Shown one piece after another: positions 14,901 through 24,854 of a DNA stretch of 64,000 bases (position 1 is the first letter of the stretch; the number at the start of each line of letters is the position of its first letter). The stretch comes from Acanthaster planci (lineage: Eukaryota; Echinodermata; Asteroidea; Valvatida; Acanthasteridae). The notes beneath the pieces are model-generated. The model was not told the DNA's origin. It saw only the letters and a program-made list of their open reading frames with translations, and did not search any database. Location of the stretch: the NCBI RefSeq assembly GCF_001949145.1, contig NW_019091553.1:146811-210810 (forward strand), given 5' to 3'. The position numbers and the translations under genes were made by a program.

Positions 14901-17900
14901 GTGCTACTTTAACACCGATGGCGTTAGTTTGCATATCTAGAAGTCTAACAATAAACCGGAGGCCGGGTGCTAAACATAACACCAAATAACACCAAAATTT
15001 TTAATACCAGTGAAAAGTGTTGGTGTAGTCCTGTGATAACAGTGGGAGTGTTAAATTTATCACCCCAATTTTGCAGTGACTGCATCTTAGTTAATGAAAA
15101 TGTGCAAGGATGAAGTTATATGCATGTAGTTATTCAACCGTATACCAATGGTGTTTGAAATGCGATATTCTCCACAGGACAACTGTCCTTTGGTAGGTAA
15201 TCCAAAGCAAGAAGAAGGGGAGGACTTTGACAAAATTGGCACCCAGTGTGACAACTGCCCGAGAGTGTTTAACCCCAAACAGATCGACACAGACAGGGAT
15301 GGAGTAGGTGATGCTTGTGATGACGATATCGACAATGACGGTATGTTTCCACATAAGTTGTCAATATGCCACGTGATTGATTCATCAGTAAATAATTGTA
15401 AACATCACCCCCCCATTTTAATCAAAGATACCATGTAAACAAACCCTCTCTGACTTCTTATATGTGAAGTTCTTTGCTTTGTGATTGTACCGTGGATAGA
15501 CATGACAGGTTTTTAATACGTTCAGGGTACACCAGATGAAGTTATCACATGTAGCTATGGGCCGACTTCGATGGTGCGCAGTAATTTCTTCACAGTTTAA
15601 TGTGAAAGAAATCTCTAACAGCTAGCTTTACATGTATTTCGGCATCCAAGAGTTTATTCCATTGATCGCTATAAAAGGCAAAGTGCTGTGATTGGTTTGC
15701 ACGCAGGTGTAATCAATGTTGTTGATAACTGCGTCTACAAACAGAATCCATATCAATGGGATACAGACGATGATGGATGGGGAGATGAATGCGATAATTG
15801 CCGTTACATCTTCAATCCCAGTCAGGTAAGAGTGGAGCTGCAATGCCGTTTTTGCACACCAAGTGTGCACAAATTCTAGGATCATCACTGGCCCTATGAA
15901 GTGTTTCATAGTGCATGCATGTTTACGATAATTATGTACGTAGCAACATAAGCGCAGACGATGCACTAGTAGGAAGCTTTTTCAGTGAATAATGCAAGTG
16001 ACATTTAGACATTTGGAAATAGGCCGTTATCGGTGCAGGGGCGGATCCAGGTATTTTTCCGGGGGGGGGTTCAGGCCGGAAATTTTTTTAAATAATGTCT
16101 CAATTTTTGCAGACAAGCCGAACGATGATGAAACATTACATGGCATAAATTGTTTACAATGGTATTGATGCACTTATTTTAGAATTTTGTTATTAGTTTC
16201 AACATTTTTTACCTTTTTGAAATAGAGTGGGTTGGGGCGTTTCCCTAACCCCTCCTCCACCTGGATCCCCGCTGGGGATGATTTCATTTTATACTGTCTT
16301 TGATTTTGTTTCAACCAATTTTTTAGACGGGTGTTTCCATATTTGAATCAGATAGACCCAATTCTAATCTGCTTATTTGTTTGCTTTTTATCTCAGAGTG
16401 ACAAAGATGATGATTTGCTTGGAGATGAATGCGATACAAACATTGACACGTAAGGAACGTCCTTAAATTTAAATCAAAAGAAAGTGGGGGGGGGGCGTGG
16501 TTGAAGAAACCCAGTCCTATTCAATTTGGCAATGTACGGCTTCGAAAGTGTTCTCGACAATAAACAGAATTAAATGGGGCTACATCGTATATTCTTTTTT
16601 CTTGAATTTGCTTCAGTAAACTGTTTCATTTGAACTTGGTAAAGAATTTACATAGGCCTCCTAAAGATAATGTTTGATATACGATTCATGAAATGGATGC
16701 CTCGACAAAGACAGAAAAGTAAAGGAAAAATCAGCAAGAAACAATATAGCACGCAAGTCTGGTCCGTGCCAATTTGGCTTATCAGACCGGTGTTTATCTC
16801 CAGTTTCCTTGGCATGAAACAAGTGAGAATATATCCATTCACACTGGTTGGGATGCCAGTTCATCGCAGGTTGCTTCCCCCGCTAATGCTTGTACCCATT
16901 TATACTCCTGGGTGGAGAGAGGCAAGTTGGGGCCCCGGGCGAAGTGGCTTGCCAAGGGCCTAAGCATACTGCCAGCAGCTGATTTATTTGATTAATTGAT
17001 ATATTAATGGGATTATGTTTTCACCCATATTAATTCATCAGCTTATGTGTGACTCTGTTTTTTAATATCTGGTGTTGCCCTTCTATGCACCATCTACTTA
17101 AACTATTTATTATCCCTACTTAGTACTTGGTTACACGTGGTTTGTTTACAGGGACGGTGATGGCATACAAGACAATGAAGATAACTGCCCATACGTAGCC
17201 AACAACCCACAGCTTGACACTGATCGAGATGGCCTGGGTAACCAAACTGGTTGCATGATTTTTGTATGAAATTTGTGGTCGCGATTAGTCTTGTTCTAAG
17301 GGTTAAACATTTGCATTCTTCCTTAATTGATTGTCAGGGGATGCGTGCGATGAAGATGATGACAACGACCGTGTTCCAGATGTTACAGATAACTGTCGTC
17401 TTGTATTCAACCCAGATCAAGCAGATTCCAATGGTAGATACCAAACAAAATTGCGTCCATTGCATGAGATTTCAAAATAGTTTGCTTACTTTAAATGTAC
17501 TCTGGATGGTGGCAATTAATCAAGTGTTTAATGATATAATATATGTGCTGTTCCAGGGGACGGCGTAGGCGATGTATGTGACACTGACTTTGACACTGAT
17601 GGCGTCCCTGATGATGAAGACTCCTGCCCAGAGGACTCGGCCATACAACGTACTGACTTTAGATCCTTCCAAACCATTGTACTTGACCCTGAGGGTGACT
17701 CGCAAGTCGATCCCAAGTGGGTTGTGTTTGATGAGGTAAGGACAACCAGTGTAACTAGCATGAAAAAGAACATCTGTGTATAAAGACAAGGTTATAGGCC
17801 TATTAGTATCTGAAGTTGTGATACATCCGGCTGTTCATGAAAAGTGCCGGACACAAGTGTGTACCCTTTGTCACATTTTGGAAATAATATCTAATATTTT

Positions 17901-19761
17901 CTGATTTCTTTAATCAGATTTCTGTTGGCCAATATATGTATTTTAGAATTTTCATGATGAATTGATCAGAGAAGATGGACCCTCTCGTGATTTTACTCTA
18001 CGTGACTTTATTCTCTGGACCCCTGCACTATTTCAACACAACAGTGGAAGAGGGATGCATATACCACGCTCTTTATATTGCGTTTTATTTTTCAGGAGGG
18101 GACATGCATTTTCTTTTATCTGAAGTTTTTCTGCTATTAATTGACTGTTCAAATTCTGTGCAAAGGTGAGTTCTCAGCTCTTCGAGAACTTTACCTTGAT
18201 TTTACCCCGTTTCGTTAAAAGTAGATCCTCCACTATGTTTTCTTTTCACAGGGTAAGCAAATAATGCAGACTATTAACAGCGACCCAGGCCTTGCAGTTT
18301 CCTACCAGGCATTTGATGGTGTGGACTTCGAGGGAACCTTCTTTGTCAACACCAATACAGATGATGATTATGCGGGCTTTGTGTTTGGCTACCAAGATTC
18401 GGCAAGTTTCTACACTTTGATGTGGAAGCAAGGTTTGCAGACATATTGGGAAGCCACACCATTCAGAGCCGTTGCAGAGCCAGGATTTCAACTTAAGGTT
18501 TAGTTTGTCTTATTCTTATTTCTTGTCTTTTTCCCTTTTCACTTTTTATTTGAATGTTGATTTTATTTTATATCAACAATGTGATGTTCAGTTAATTAAT
18601 TGTAATGTTAAAACAAAAATGCGAGAAATCTTCCCTTACTTTATTCTGATGAGAAAAATACGAAGTTTTTTAACGTTTTTAAACCAACAACAGGAAGGGG
18701 CCACATCCGAGTTGTAAAAACGATTCATAATTTCATGAGTTCATCGGTGTTCCACAAAGCGTTTTGGCCAATTAATGCTGAGTAAACGAAATTTATTTTC
18801 AGGTGGTCAAGTCTGAAACTGGACCAGGTGAGATGATGCGAAATGCACTGTGGCATACAGGGAACACGACCAACCAGGTACATCAGGAGATGCATTTATG
18901 TAAATCTGCCATCATATTGGCAGATGTTCATTATTATCGTACTAGTCTTACCTTTCCCGTTCATTGCGCAGAAGCTGGAATCGTGCAGTCTTTATACTGT
19001 GATCTGCCTTTTATGTTTTATAGGTAACACTCCTTTGGCAGGATCCTCTGAAGGACGGTTGGAAAGACAACCAGGCCTATCGTTGGTTTGTGCAGCACAG
19101 ACCCTCTATCGGTCTCATAAGGTTAGCTGCTTAGAGACGAGTTATTCATTTCTTTAATGCTAAAGAGAAGTTATACAAACTAGACGTAGCCCGTCGTTAC
19201 TGCGGTGATCAAGACTTGCTGTCAGACTTTGAGGCAATCCATGAATAATTACTTCATCCTAATGTCCTCCAGTTGAGCTGATTAAGCCATTTAACAATGA
19301 GATTCTCATGTACATGTAGCTGAAATAAATCGATTGGCTAATTATTAGAGTGCGTCTGAGCGAAATGACTCTACGGCAACTTTCTAGAGTTGTGCTGTCA
19401 CTGATGATAAAAATGTATTTCTTGCCAGGGTGCGTCTGTATGAAGGAGATGCCTTAGTAGCAGATTCGGGTTATCTGATTGATACCACACTGCGGGGAGG
19501 GCGCCTTGGTCTGTTTTGCTTCTCACAGGAAAGCATTATTTGGGCAAGGTTGTCTTATAAATGCAACAGTAAGTACAGGAAGAGTTAGATGTTTTTGTTT
19601 GGATATACATGTAATCTACCTCGGTGTCCTGAGAAAAGTAGTATCATTTTTACACTGATAAAATGATGAAAATCATTCCCTTTCACAATCACTAACATTT
19701 GTGAGTTTTGTTTATTTTATTTGTAGAGGAGATTCCAGCAGATTTCAGAGCGCAAGGCTGA
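2856..19761 (+). CDS. thbs: Thrombospondin, pentameric (COMP/THBS3/THBS4) type, complete, 23 coding exons
   Basis: This gene encodes a secreted, calcium-binding extracellular-matrix glycoprotein of about 981 residues; THBS3/4/COMP proteins have roughly 760-960. The coding sequence is the join of 23 exons listed separately, and splice phases agree at every junction (2946 nt with the stop). Domains in order: signal peptide (1 to about 24), laminin-G-like N-terminal domain (about 28-260), short coiled coil with CSMC (about 261-310), four EGF-like repeats (about 319-516), type 3 calcium repeats (about 497-765) and the C-terminal lectin-like domain (about 766-981). Type 1 repeats and a von Willebrand C domain are absent, which separates it from THBS1/2 trimers. 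An in-frame TGA at 2850-2852 lies just upstream of the chosen ATG. The C-terminal half is strikingly conserved, with segments such as [23 protein letters not shown] and [11 protein letters not shown]. The domains and family are certain; which vertebrate paralogue it matches best is not. Confidence 0.96.
4659..4976. repeat. 30-bp minisatellite in thrombospondin intron 1
   Basis: About ten copies of a 30-base unit built from two half units: CCCATTATGTCTG and CCCATTGCGTCTGCAGG. The central copies (about 4830-4920) are nearly identical and the flanks are degraded. Because 30 is a multiple of three and the unit has no stop, several frames stay open across the array (119-147 codons). These are not genes. 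Confidence 0.92.
5132..5305. mobile_element. Fold-back element with 14-bp perfect terminal inverted repeats
   Basis: CCGGTTCGTAAGTG at 5132-5145 is the exact reverse complement of CACTTACGAACCGG at 5292-5305. ACGACG-rich sequence flanks both sides (5030-5110 and 5330-5455), so the element may be larger. No transposase is inside, so it would be non-autonomous. Confidence 0.6.
7200..7250. repeat. Inverted stray copy of the intron 1 minisatellite
   Basis: Two units of the 4659-4976 minisatellite appear here in reverse orientation (ATGGGCCTGTGGACA, ATGGGCCTGCGGACATAATGG split by one change), about 100 bases before exon 2. Confidence 0.75.
7350..7673 (+). CDS. thbs: Thrombospondin exon 2: N-terminal laminin-G-like domain, part 1
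   Basis: A long polypyrimidine tract precedes two in-frame acceptors six bases apart (7349 and 7355). The exon encodes [20 protein letters not shown] and continues to CIEIMFDG near the donor AAAG|gtaata. The first part of the TSPN domain is recognisable, and this domain is usually the least conserved part of thrombospondins. Confidence 0.85.
7998..8360 (+). repeat. Dispersed repeat, copy A (thrombospondin intron 2)
   Basis: This stretch matches 25452-25810 in the opposite orientation over its full length, including GATTGGCTACATTGTG, TTTGGGTTTCGCC and GCTTTGGCACGGGCAAAG, and both copies end at an A-rich AGGAAGAAAA. The middle is open in the same frame in both copies, encoding ALARAK and LGFA-x-G blocks. 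I recognise no domain. Confidence 0.8.
8455..8726 (+). CDS. thbs: Thrombospondin exon 3: N-terminal domain, part 2
   Basis: The acceptor CCCAG joins in phase 1 to give [10 protein letters not shown]. The exon includes [12 protein letters not shown] and [10 protein letters not shown], the W-H-V and C-D pattern of laminin-G/TSPN domains. The donor CTG|gtaatg leaves phase 0. Confidence 0.9.
9206..9403. mobile_element. Possible fold-back element
   Basis: AAGGCGTCTTTCC at 9206-9218 pairs with GGAAAGGCGCCTT at 9391-9403 with one mismatch. The inner arms share further GCGT/ACGC complementarity. No coding sequence lies inside. Confidence 0.4.
9505..9607 (+). CDS. thbs: Thrombospondin exon 4: end of N-terminal domain
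   Basis: The exon encodes [20 protein letters not shown], then [12 protein letters not shown]. The closing beta strand and cysteine of the N-terminal domain fall here. It enters in phase 0 and leaves in phase 1 at a strong gtaagt donor. Confidence 0.88.
10118..10200 (+). CDS. thbs: Thrombospondin exon 5: coiled-coil oligomerisation segment
   Basis: The exon encodes [17 protein letters not shown], with leucine and isoleucine at heptad spacing. This short coiled coil assembles the subunits in the pentameric group. It enters in phase 1 and leaves in phase 0; the donor gtggtt is weak. Confidence 0.9.
10882..10948 (+). CDS. thbs: Thrombospondin exon 6: coiled coil end and inter-chain cysteines
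   Basis: The exon encodes [20 protein letters not shown]. The C-x-x-C after the heptads matches the place where thrombospondin subunits are joined by disulphides. It enters in phase 0 and leaves in phase 1. Confidence 0.92.
11295..11437 (+). CDS. thbs: Thrombospondin exon 7: EGF-like repeat 1
   Basis: Six cysteines are seen in the order of an EGF-like repeat, with [15 protein letters not shown] as the core, ending CTDINE. The exon ends in phase 0, exactly before the next repeat. Confidence 0.95.
12109..12249 (+). CDS. thbs: Thrombospondin exon 8: EGF-like repeat 2
   Basis: The exon encodes [16 protein letters not shown] and [14 protein letters not shown]. The repeat ends in a basic, longer loop (AAARRTRQ) before the final cysteine in the next exon. 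Both ends are phase 0. Confidence 0.94.
12281..12717. mobile_element. MITE-like fold-back element, GGCCGTCC termini
   Basis: The left end TAAGAGGCCGTCCATAAAGT and the right end ATTAGGGACGGCCCCTAA are imperfect inverted repeats, each followed inward by GTACGTACGC. Elements with GGCCGTCC ends are common in invertebrate genomes. It starts 31 bases after thrombospondin exon 8. Confidence 0.7.
13051..13125 (+). CDS. thbs: Thrombospondin exon 9: EGF-like repeat 3, calcium-binding half
   Basis: The exon starts ICRDINEC, and the D-I-N-E-C sequence is the calcium-binding EGF signature. It ends SRCINTQ, phase 0, and the repeat is completed by exon 10. Confidence 0.95.
13224..13376 (+). CDS. thbs: Thrombospondin exon 10: end of EGF 3, start of EGF 4
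   Basis: The exon encodes [16 protein letters not shown], closing EGF 3. It then opens EGF 4 with [16 protein letters not shown] and NGQYYCE. Both ends are phase 0. Confidence 0.95.
13949..14053 (+). CDS. thbs: Thrombospondin exon 11: end of EGF 4 and first type 3 segment
   Basis: The exon encodes [20 protein letters not shown], a hallmark of all thrombospondins, where the last EGF repeat meets the first DxDxDG calcium loop. Both ends are phase 0. Confidence 0.97.
14253..14360 (+). CDS. thbs: Thrombospondin exon 12: type 3 repeats
   Basis: The exon encodes [20 protein letters not shown] and then a second aspartate-rich loop ([13 protein letters not shown]). These loops bind many calcium ions along the wire domain. 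Both ends are phase 0. Confidence 0.97.
14448..14675. mobile_element. GTGTTA-rich palindromic MITE, copy 1
   Basis: It begins CACTGCAAAAACT and ends TTTTTTTGCAGTG, and the body is made of TGGTGTTA/TAACACC motifs in both orientations. It sits in thrombospondin intron 12. Confidence 0.75.
14837..15078. mobile_element. GTGTTA-rich palindromic MITE, copy 2
   Basis: It has the same ends (CACTGCAAAAACTG and TTTTGCAGTG) and internal motifs as the copy at 14448-14675. It lies 161 bases further on in the same intron and is clearly diverged from the first copy. Confidence 0.75.
15178..15340 (+). CDS. thbs: Thrombospondin exon 13: type 3 repeats
   Basis: The exon encodes [11 protein letters not shown], an inserted stretch ([12 protein letters not shown]), then [12 protein letters not shown] and [13 protein letters not shown]. 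It leaves in phase 1. Confidence 0.97.
15707..15825 (+). CDS. thbs: Thrombospondin exon 14: type 3 repeats
   Basis: The exon encodes [20 protein letters not shown] and [12 protein letters not shown]. The start GVINVVDNC replaces the more usual short D-G-x-x-N/D-x-x-D-N-C spacing. It enters in phase 1 and leaves in phase 0. Confidence 0.96.
16036..16274. mobile_element. MITE-like element with GGCGGATCCAGG termini
   Basis: CAGGGGCGGATCCAGG at the left and CCTGGATCCCCGCTG at the right form terminal inverted repeats. The inside is G-run rich on the left and C-rich on the right. It is in thrombospondin intron 14. Confidence 0.7.
16397..16449 (+). CDS. thbs: Thrombospondin exon 15: type 3 repeat, divergent loop
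   Basis: This short exon encodes [17 protein letters not shown]. The loop reads DKDDDLLGD, where most copies have DxDxDGxGD, so a glycine is replaced by leucine. The donor gtaagg leaves phase 2. Confidence 0.93.
17152..17237 (+). CDS. thbs: Thrombospondin exon 16: type 3 repeats
   Basis: The exon encodes [20 protein letters not shown] followed by DTDRDGLG. It enters in phase 2 and leaves in phase 1. Confidence 0.95.
17338..17433 (+). CDS. thbs: Thrombospondin exon 17: type 3 repeats
   Basis: The exon encodes [20 protein letters not shown] and [12 protein letters not shown]. The preceding intron is only 100 bases, the shortest in the gene. Confidence 0.95.
17557..17735 (+). CDS. thbs: Thrombospondin exon 18: last type 3 repeat into C-terminal domain
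   Basis: The exon encodes [20 protein letters not shown] and [18 protein letters not shown], then DPKWVVFDE. The D-F-R-x-F-Q sequence marks the start of the lectin-like C-terminal domain. Confidence 0.97.
18252..18497 (+). CDS. thbs: Thrombospondin exon 19: C-terminal lectin-like domain
   Basis: The exon encodes [36 protein letters not shown] and [12 protein letters not shown]. This is the most conserved block of the family. Both ends are phase 0. Confidence 0.98.
18803..18877 (+). CDS. thbs: Thrombospondin exon 20: C-terminal domain
   Basis: The exon encodes [20 protein letters not shown], matching the conserved [13 protein letters not shown] block. The donor is CAG|gtacat. Both ends are phase 0. 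Confidence 0.97.
19024..19121 (+). CDS. thbs: Thrombospondin exon 21: C-terminal domain
   Basis: The exon encodes [20 protein letters not shown] and [13 protein letters not shown]. It enters in phase 0 and leaves in phase 2. Confidence 0.96.
19429..19568 (+). CDS. thbs: Thrombospondin exon 22: C-terminal domain
   Basis: The exon encodes [34 protein letters not shown] and LSYKCN. It enters in phase 2 and leaves in phase 1. Confidence 0.97.
19727..19761 (+). CDS. thbs: Thrombospondin exon 23: last residues and stop
   Basis: The acceptor TTTGTAG joins in phase 1 to encode [11 protein letters not shown] and a TGA stop at 19759-19761. A short tail with an IP-x-DF pattern is what THBS3/4-type proteins carry here. 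Confidence 0.93.
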
Positions 19762-19941
19762 TGAGACTACAGCGGATGATCCAGCTCATGTATCATAGCA
19801 TGAAAGGAAAAGACTTACAAATGGAAAAAAAAAGTTTGACCATACAGCATCCAAATCTAACTTTGACGTGGAGCTCGTGTAATGGCACTGTGTATCATGG
19901 GTGAATTCACCAATGAAAGTCTTTCCACGTTCTGTTTTCAA

Positions 19942-19947
19942 AATAAA
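19942..19947 (+). terminator. Polyadenylation signal of thrombospondin gene
   Basis: A canonical AATAAA lies 180 bases after the stop codon. T-rich and TGTG sequence follows within about 35 bases, as expected for a cleavage site near 19965. Confidence 0.7.
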
Positions 19948-22387
19948 CTGCTGAAAATGAGCCTTTTTATTTCGATTGTGCACCAGCGTAATGTAAATTC
20001 ATAACAGATCTCCAAAATCATCCAAAAGGTTTACATTTTAAAATGCAGTTGCATCTTTAACAACCATTAAGCTGTAATGATTAGACCAGCAACTCTGTAC
20101 TCCAAAAAAGACCGAAAAAAGAAAAAAAAGACTATTTGACATCTCTCTTTGGTTATTCTAATTGAAAACGCACCTTTTTAAATATTTGGATATTTTCCAT
20201 ACGTCTCCTGAAAAATGATGGCGTTGTTGGCAAATACAAAACTTGCTCATTGAAAATATTTGTAGGAAACTTGCTATTGTCCTACTCTCATGAACTATAA
20301 CGACAATGAATGAAAACGTAAACAAGAAAACATCTGCGATTTCAGCAAGTTTTAGTTCAAAAATACTTCAGGTTTTCCCTTGCATGATATCACAACAAAT
20401 GCAATTTTGGCACTAGCGGAAAAATCAAGAAGGAACCGAAAATTGAAAATCAGGACTCAGAGGAGCATGTATGTATACAAGCACTGCTCTCAAACACTTG
20501 ATTGATTGATCCTCTCACTTTACTCAAGTTGTGTTGTGTTCAAGTCTACACACTGTGAAACGTCTTACTTTTTTTCAGTAATCCACTTTTTTCTCAATAG
20601 ATTTGAATAGAAGGCTTTGGTAAGCTATCGATAAATTTTCACAGAATACCCCCCTTCAAACAAATGCCGTCAGCGCTATCAAAAATGCATTGGGAAACAA
20701 GAGACATATTAACAATGTTTCTGAAAAACAGAAAAATTTGCAAAGACACTGTCGAATGGAATATCACTTTTAATGGACACTAATGTACAGAAATGTCACA
20801 ACATACTACTCAATCGGAAAATATATCTGCAGCACACCATCAGAAATGGTAACTCGACACAATTCCGACGCGATCAGTTCCGTTTTATTAATTTATCTGC
20901 AAATTGTCTCCTGAGCTTAATGGTTGATAAAGTGACAACTACAGTAAATTATTTTCGGGACTTACTGCTGTCGATCATGCAACTCAGTGGATCTGGAATC
21001 ACAAAGGAAGAATTCACGAAGCGTTAAGCACTGAACGTGACATGGAAATTCGCACATGTTGAATTCATATTTAAGAAAAGATTTTGCCAATTACAAATTC
21101 AGTGCATGTATTTTACAAAAGCAGTCGCTGTGGGCTTTATTCTAATTTAACTGATGTTTTAAAGGAAACAACACAGGGCAAAAAAGATTTTCTGATGGTA
21201 TAAAGCTGGTAGTCTTACGGTGCTGTAATTTTGAGAATGAAGTCAAGCAGAGGGGAGGTTCAAGATTTTTGTGAATGCTATCTGGTTTGTGCAATGATAT
21301 TCTTGAGTGAATCAAACGTTTTACGACTTGTTTAATTTTTGTAAAATACAAAGTAATAATAATTGCCTGATAAATGTAATAGCTGCACAAATTGCATAGT
21401 AGGGCTAGAATATTGAATTTTAACAATATGCAACCATAGTGCGCTTGGACGAAGTTTAATCAGCTTATACACCATGGGATCGAAACAGCGACGAATGCTA
21501 CAAGAGGTGGGAAGTTTCGCAGGGCTGTTGAATATTTTAATTTTGCTGTATAACAGAAAGCAATGACAGGTCTGGTAGGGACAAGTAACATCACATAAAA
21601 ACAGTTTGTGGGATTTCCACGACCTGTCTTGTTCATATTTGCAGATATCAAGAGCAAACATGTAAGACGTACTTATTTGTAAAGTTTTTCATTCGAAGTA
21701 CAAGTGCTTGTTTCTTATGTGTTTGTCTAAGACAATTGTGAAGGGATGGTTTGTAGAGAATGAATGGATGCGTACGTTCCCACAACTTAACACTTTTGCA
21801 ACTGCTGCAAAAGAAGACATTTATAGCTTATTGCTGCGAATTTGAAAGAGCGCGCATGTTATTAATAGAAAAAAATGTGTCATGTTGGACACGCTGCATG
21901 AGCTAAAAGTGTGCGGCGTAACATTTTATGCATATTCATGTCTTTAATTAAAATGTTGGGAAGCTTTCATTTTCTGACTGTTTAGCTTCTAACCGAAAAT
22001 AAAGTTATATTGCGAGGGCGAAGGAAGCATTGAAAATTGGATTTTCAGTGTTGGTAAAATAATGTTGGAAGTCAGTGATAGAGTTTGTAATATACGTGTA
22101 CTCTTTGGCAAACTTAATGAAGAGACAGAGACGATGCTGTCTGTGCCCAAAGTCAATTATCATGACACCTTTTCGTCATTCTTAAAACAAAAAATTAAAA
22201 GGAGTTGTACAAACCACAGTCTAGATAGACAGGAAGTAGCTTTGGTAGGACGTTCAACGGCCTTCGTAACATTTGTAATAAAGCATTTCTTTCACAGCTA
22301 GCTGAATGAATTTGAAACTTCTGTTATAAAGGAATGATTTTTTGGAAGCGATGTAGCTTTCCCTTTTTGTGAGCTAGAAGGCTCTCT
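19948..22387. other. Intergenic stretch, nothing recognised
   Basis: AT-rich, stop-dense sequence downstream of thrombospondin. Its longest open frames (about 85-110 codons) show no domain, signal or splice pattern. Confidence 0.6.
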
Positions 22388-22699
22388 TTGTCCCATACCA
22401 ACAAAATGCCTCCCAGTGCTGTTAGGCATTGCCTCAGCACACCTGCGAAGAGAAGAACACGCTTTCTGGTTATCAAGGCAGCCAGTGACTCCAGCCACCT
22501 CCTCAACAGCATTGTTGAGGGTGCCCAGGGTAAATACCCCTCAATGCTTGAAGTCCAGGAGACCTTTCTCCCACCATGCAGCAAAGCTGAGAGACTAGGA
22601 CTTCAACCTCCTGCAGACCCGGGAAGAAAGCTGGGAGGAAACTACACATCCAGCACAATTCACAATGCCACCCAAGACAACTCCCCCGGGCTCGAACCT

Positions 22700-23342
22700 T
22701 CCCGCAGGGAGTAGGTATCGCTAAATCGGATTTGGACTGGTGTGGGTCGTTATCAACTCAGCCATGCACCTGCCAGTTGGGCCTACGAAACAGCTGCCTG
22801 TCAGTATGGTGCACCAGAACGGACGGCTCAACACATCCTGACAGAGGCCCTGAACTTTGACCTCCCGAAGATCTGGACCTCAAGGGTGCAGTGTCCCAAT
22901 TCAAGGAAAATTCTCCGCCAGGCCGAAGCGCACAAAAAGTACCCCCAGAGATTGTTTCGAAAAGAGGGGTCTGTTTGGGCCAAGAAATGGTGGGATGGTG
23001 TCAGTACGGCCCAGGATCATCTGGGGGCAAAGCAGACAAAAATGGGATTGAAAATTAGTCAGAAGAGCCCCAGGAAGGTGAGGGATGTCATTTGAAAAAT
23101 GGCCACTGGGAGGGCTTGGCAACATTCACTTTTGGGGGGAGGTGNNNNNNNNNNNNNNNNNNNNNNNNNNNNNNNNNNNNNNNNNNNNNNNNNNNNNNNN
23201 NNNNNNNNNNNNNNNNNNNNNNNNNNNNNNNNNNNNNNNNNCAATGAACTCAATCCTGCCACCATGGAGTGGTTAGAGACCCCTTCAAACACAACCTAGC
23301 TGCTGTCGCCTCATACGAAAGAAGAAGCTAGAAGAAGAAAAA
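22700..23342 (+). pseudogene. Non-LTR retrotransposon relic, C-terminal end
   Basis: The translation gives NRIWTGVGRYQ and then ETAACQYGAPERTAQHILTE. This is the pattern found after the reverse transcriptase of jockey/RTE-like elements (LNRLRTGVG, and a cysteine-containing CGAPEQTAxHIL motif). A 97-base N gap interrupts it at 23145. It ends in a GAAGAA-rich 3' tail at about 23315-23340, as expected for a 3' end. Stops and shifts show that it is dead. The left limit is uncertain; GC-rich open sequence from 22388 may belong to it. Confidence 0.6.
23145..23241. other. Assembly gap, 97 N
   Basis: Unknown bases inside the retrotransposon relic, probably a repeat-induced assembly break. Confidence 0.99.
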
Positions 23343-24854
23343 GATAAATGTTTGGGGGGGAACTCAGGCACTTTCGCCTTTAAGCTGCTATTTCCCGCCC
23401 GACTGTTAAGTTCAAGCGTTGTTCGTGAAAAAACCTTCCATTTTGAAAATAAGCCATATATTACGAGCGTATTACGGATATCGTAACTTAAACAAACAAA
23501 TGCAATTTTATTTTAGCGCGTTCAATTTCGGATTGATTTTTTTTTATTACAGTCTAGCTAAAATCATGTAAAAGTACATAAAAAGTCGAGCAACACAGTA
23601 GACAATATGATGAGTTATTTTGCCCTGATAACAAAAAGTGCAGCGCCACTAATGCAGCATATTTTTCATTATGCACCATAAAAATGATGCAATAATTTTG
23701 GAAACGAAGTAGATGCCAAAACACCAAAAAACGAAAAACAAAATTAAAGAAAAAAGTACAACACTACAACATCCCCAAAAACCGAAAACAGCATCAACTG
23801 CAGCAACAACATACAAATTATAACACTGACGGCAGCGTCTACAGCAACGAAAACAACGTAATAAAATGTTGTTATTTAATCAAACAAAGTTCTCGTCATG
23901 CTCAGTAGAATGCCACATGTCGATCATCGCGCAATGTAGGTTTTCCCCTGTCAATTTCGGCAAAAAAGAGAAGCCAGTTTAAGTTACATGTGTTTGAATT
24001 AGACCCGTTTTTCCACTCACGTTTTTACTATTTTTCAAATTCGGAATTCAGGCATTCAATTTCGTTTGGAGTCATTCAGATTCCTTTAGCAGCTTTATTC
24101 GTCATTCAATTAACAAAGCTGGTTCAACTTTACGTTGGCTGATTTGCTTATTTCCAATGTCGTGAAGAGGTAATCACTTTCGCAAAGTGAGAATTCAGAT
24201 CAAAGTAAGATAAGAAATTCTCAAAACAAAACAAAACCAAAAGCAACAAATAAACTGAAATAAAAAGCTTCTGTCCATTAATCCTTAATTTTTTTGTTAT
24301 TCCTGTCTGTTTGGACATGGTAGTGGTCTTTTCTTTCTTGGTAGGGATCTTTATATCTCAAAGCATTCCTCATGTATTCCTCATGTTTCCCACATTGTTT
24401 ATGGGTTTCTTTACGCTTTTTATTTATCCTGATTTTTTATTTCTGTCTATTGTTCTCTCTGTCTTCCTCAACTATCAATGTGTTTATTTATTCCATTTCT
24501 TTACCTAGGGTATGCCCAAACAGTTACAAACTGGTTTCCATTAGGCCCTGCGATCATGACAAATTAATAAAATAGTTAGAAACTCACGACGAAAAGTAAA
24601 AATTGACAAATATGACCGACATTAATATTTACAAATACAGACCACTAAAATATCATACACACGTGAACATTTAAATAATCAAGGCATTAATTAAATACTG
24701 TACCAACAATACTGTTGGCGTGCCAGACAATTTGACAACTGTGGTTATACCACTGCATGCACTTCAATAAAGTAATGATATAGGTTGTCCAGGTTAATTT
24801 TGCACTTCTTTAATTTAAAACTGCTTAAACGAAAGTTTAATTTCGTCAAAGAAG
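23343..24854. other. Intergenic stretch, nothing recognised
   Basis: A-rich and T-rich sequence with many stops. I see no gene, inverted repeat or tandem array. Confidence 0.55.

Noticed and set aside
22388-22699. 108-codon open frame before the retroelement relic
   Set aside because: It probably belongs to the same decayed element, but no motif supports a function, so it was not called separately.
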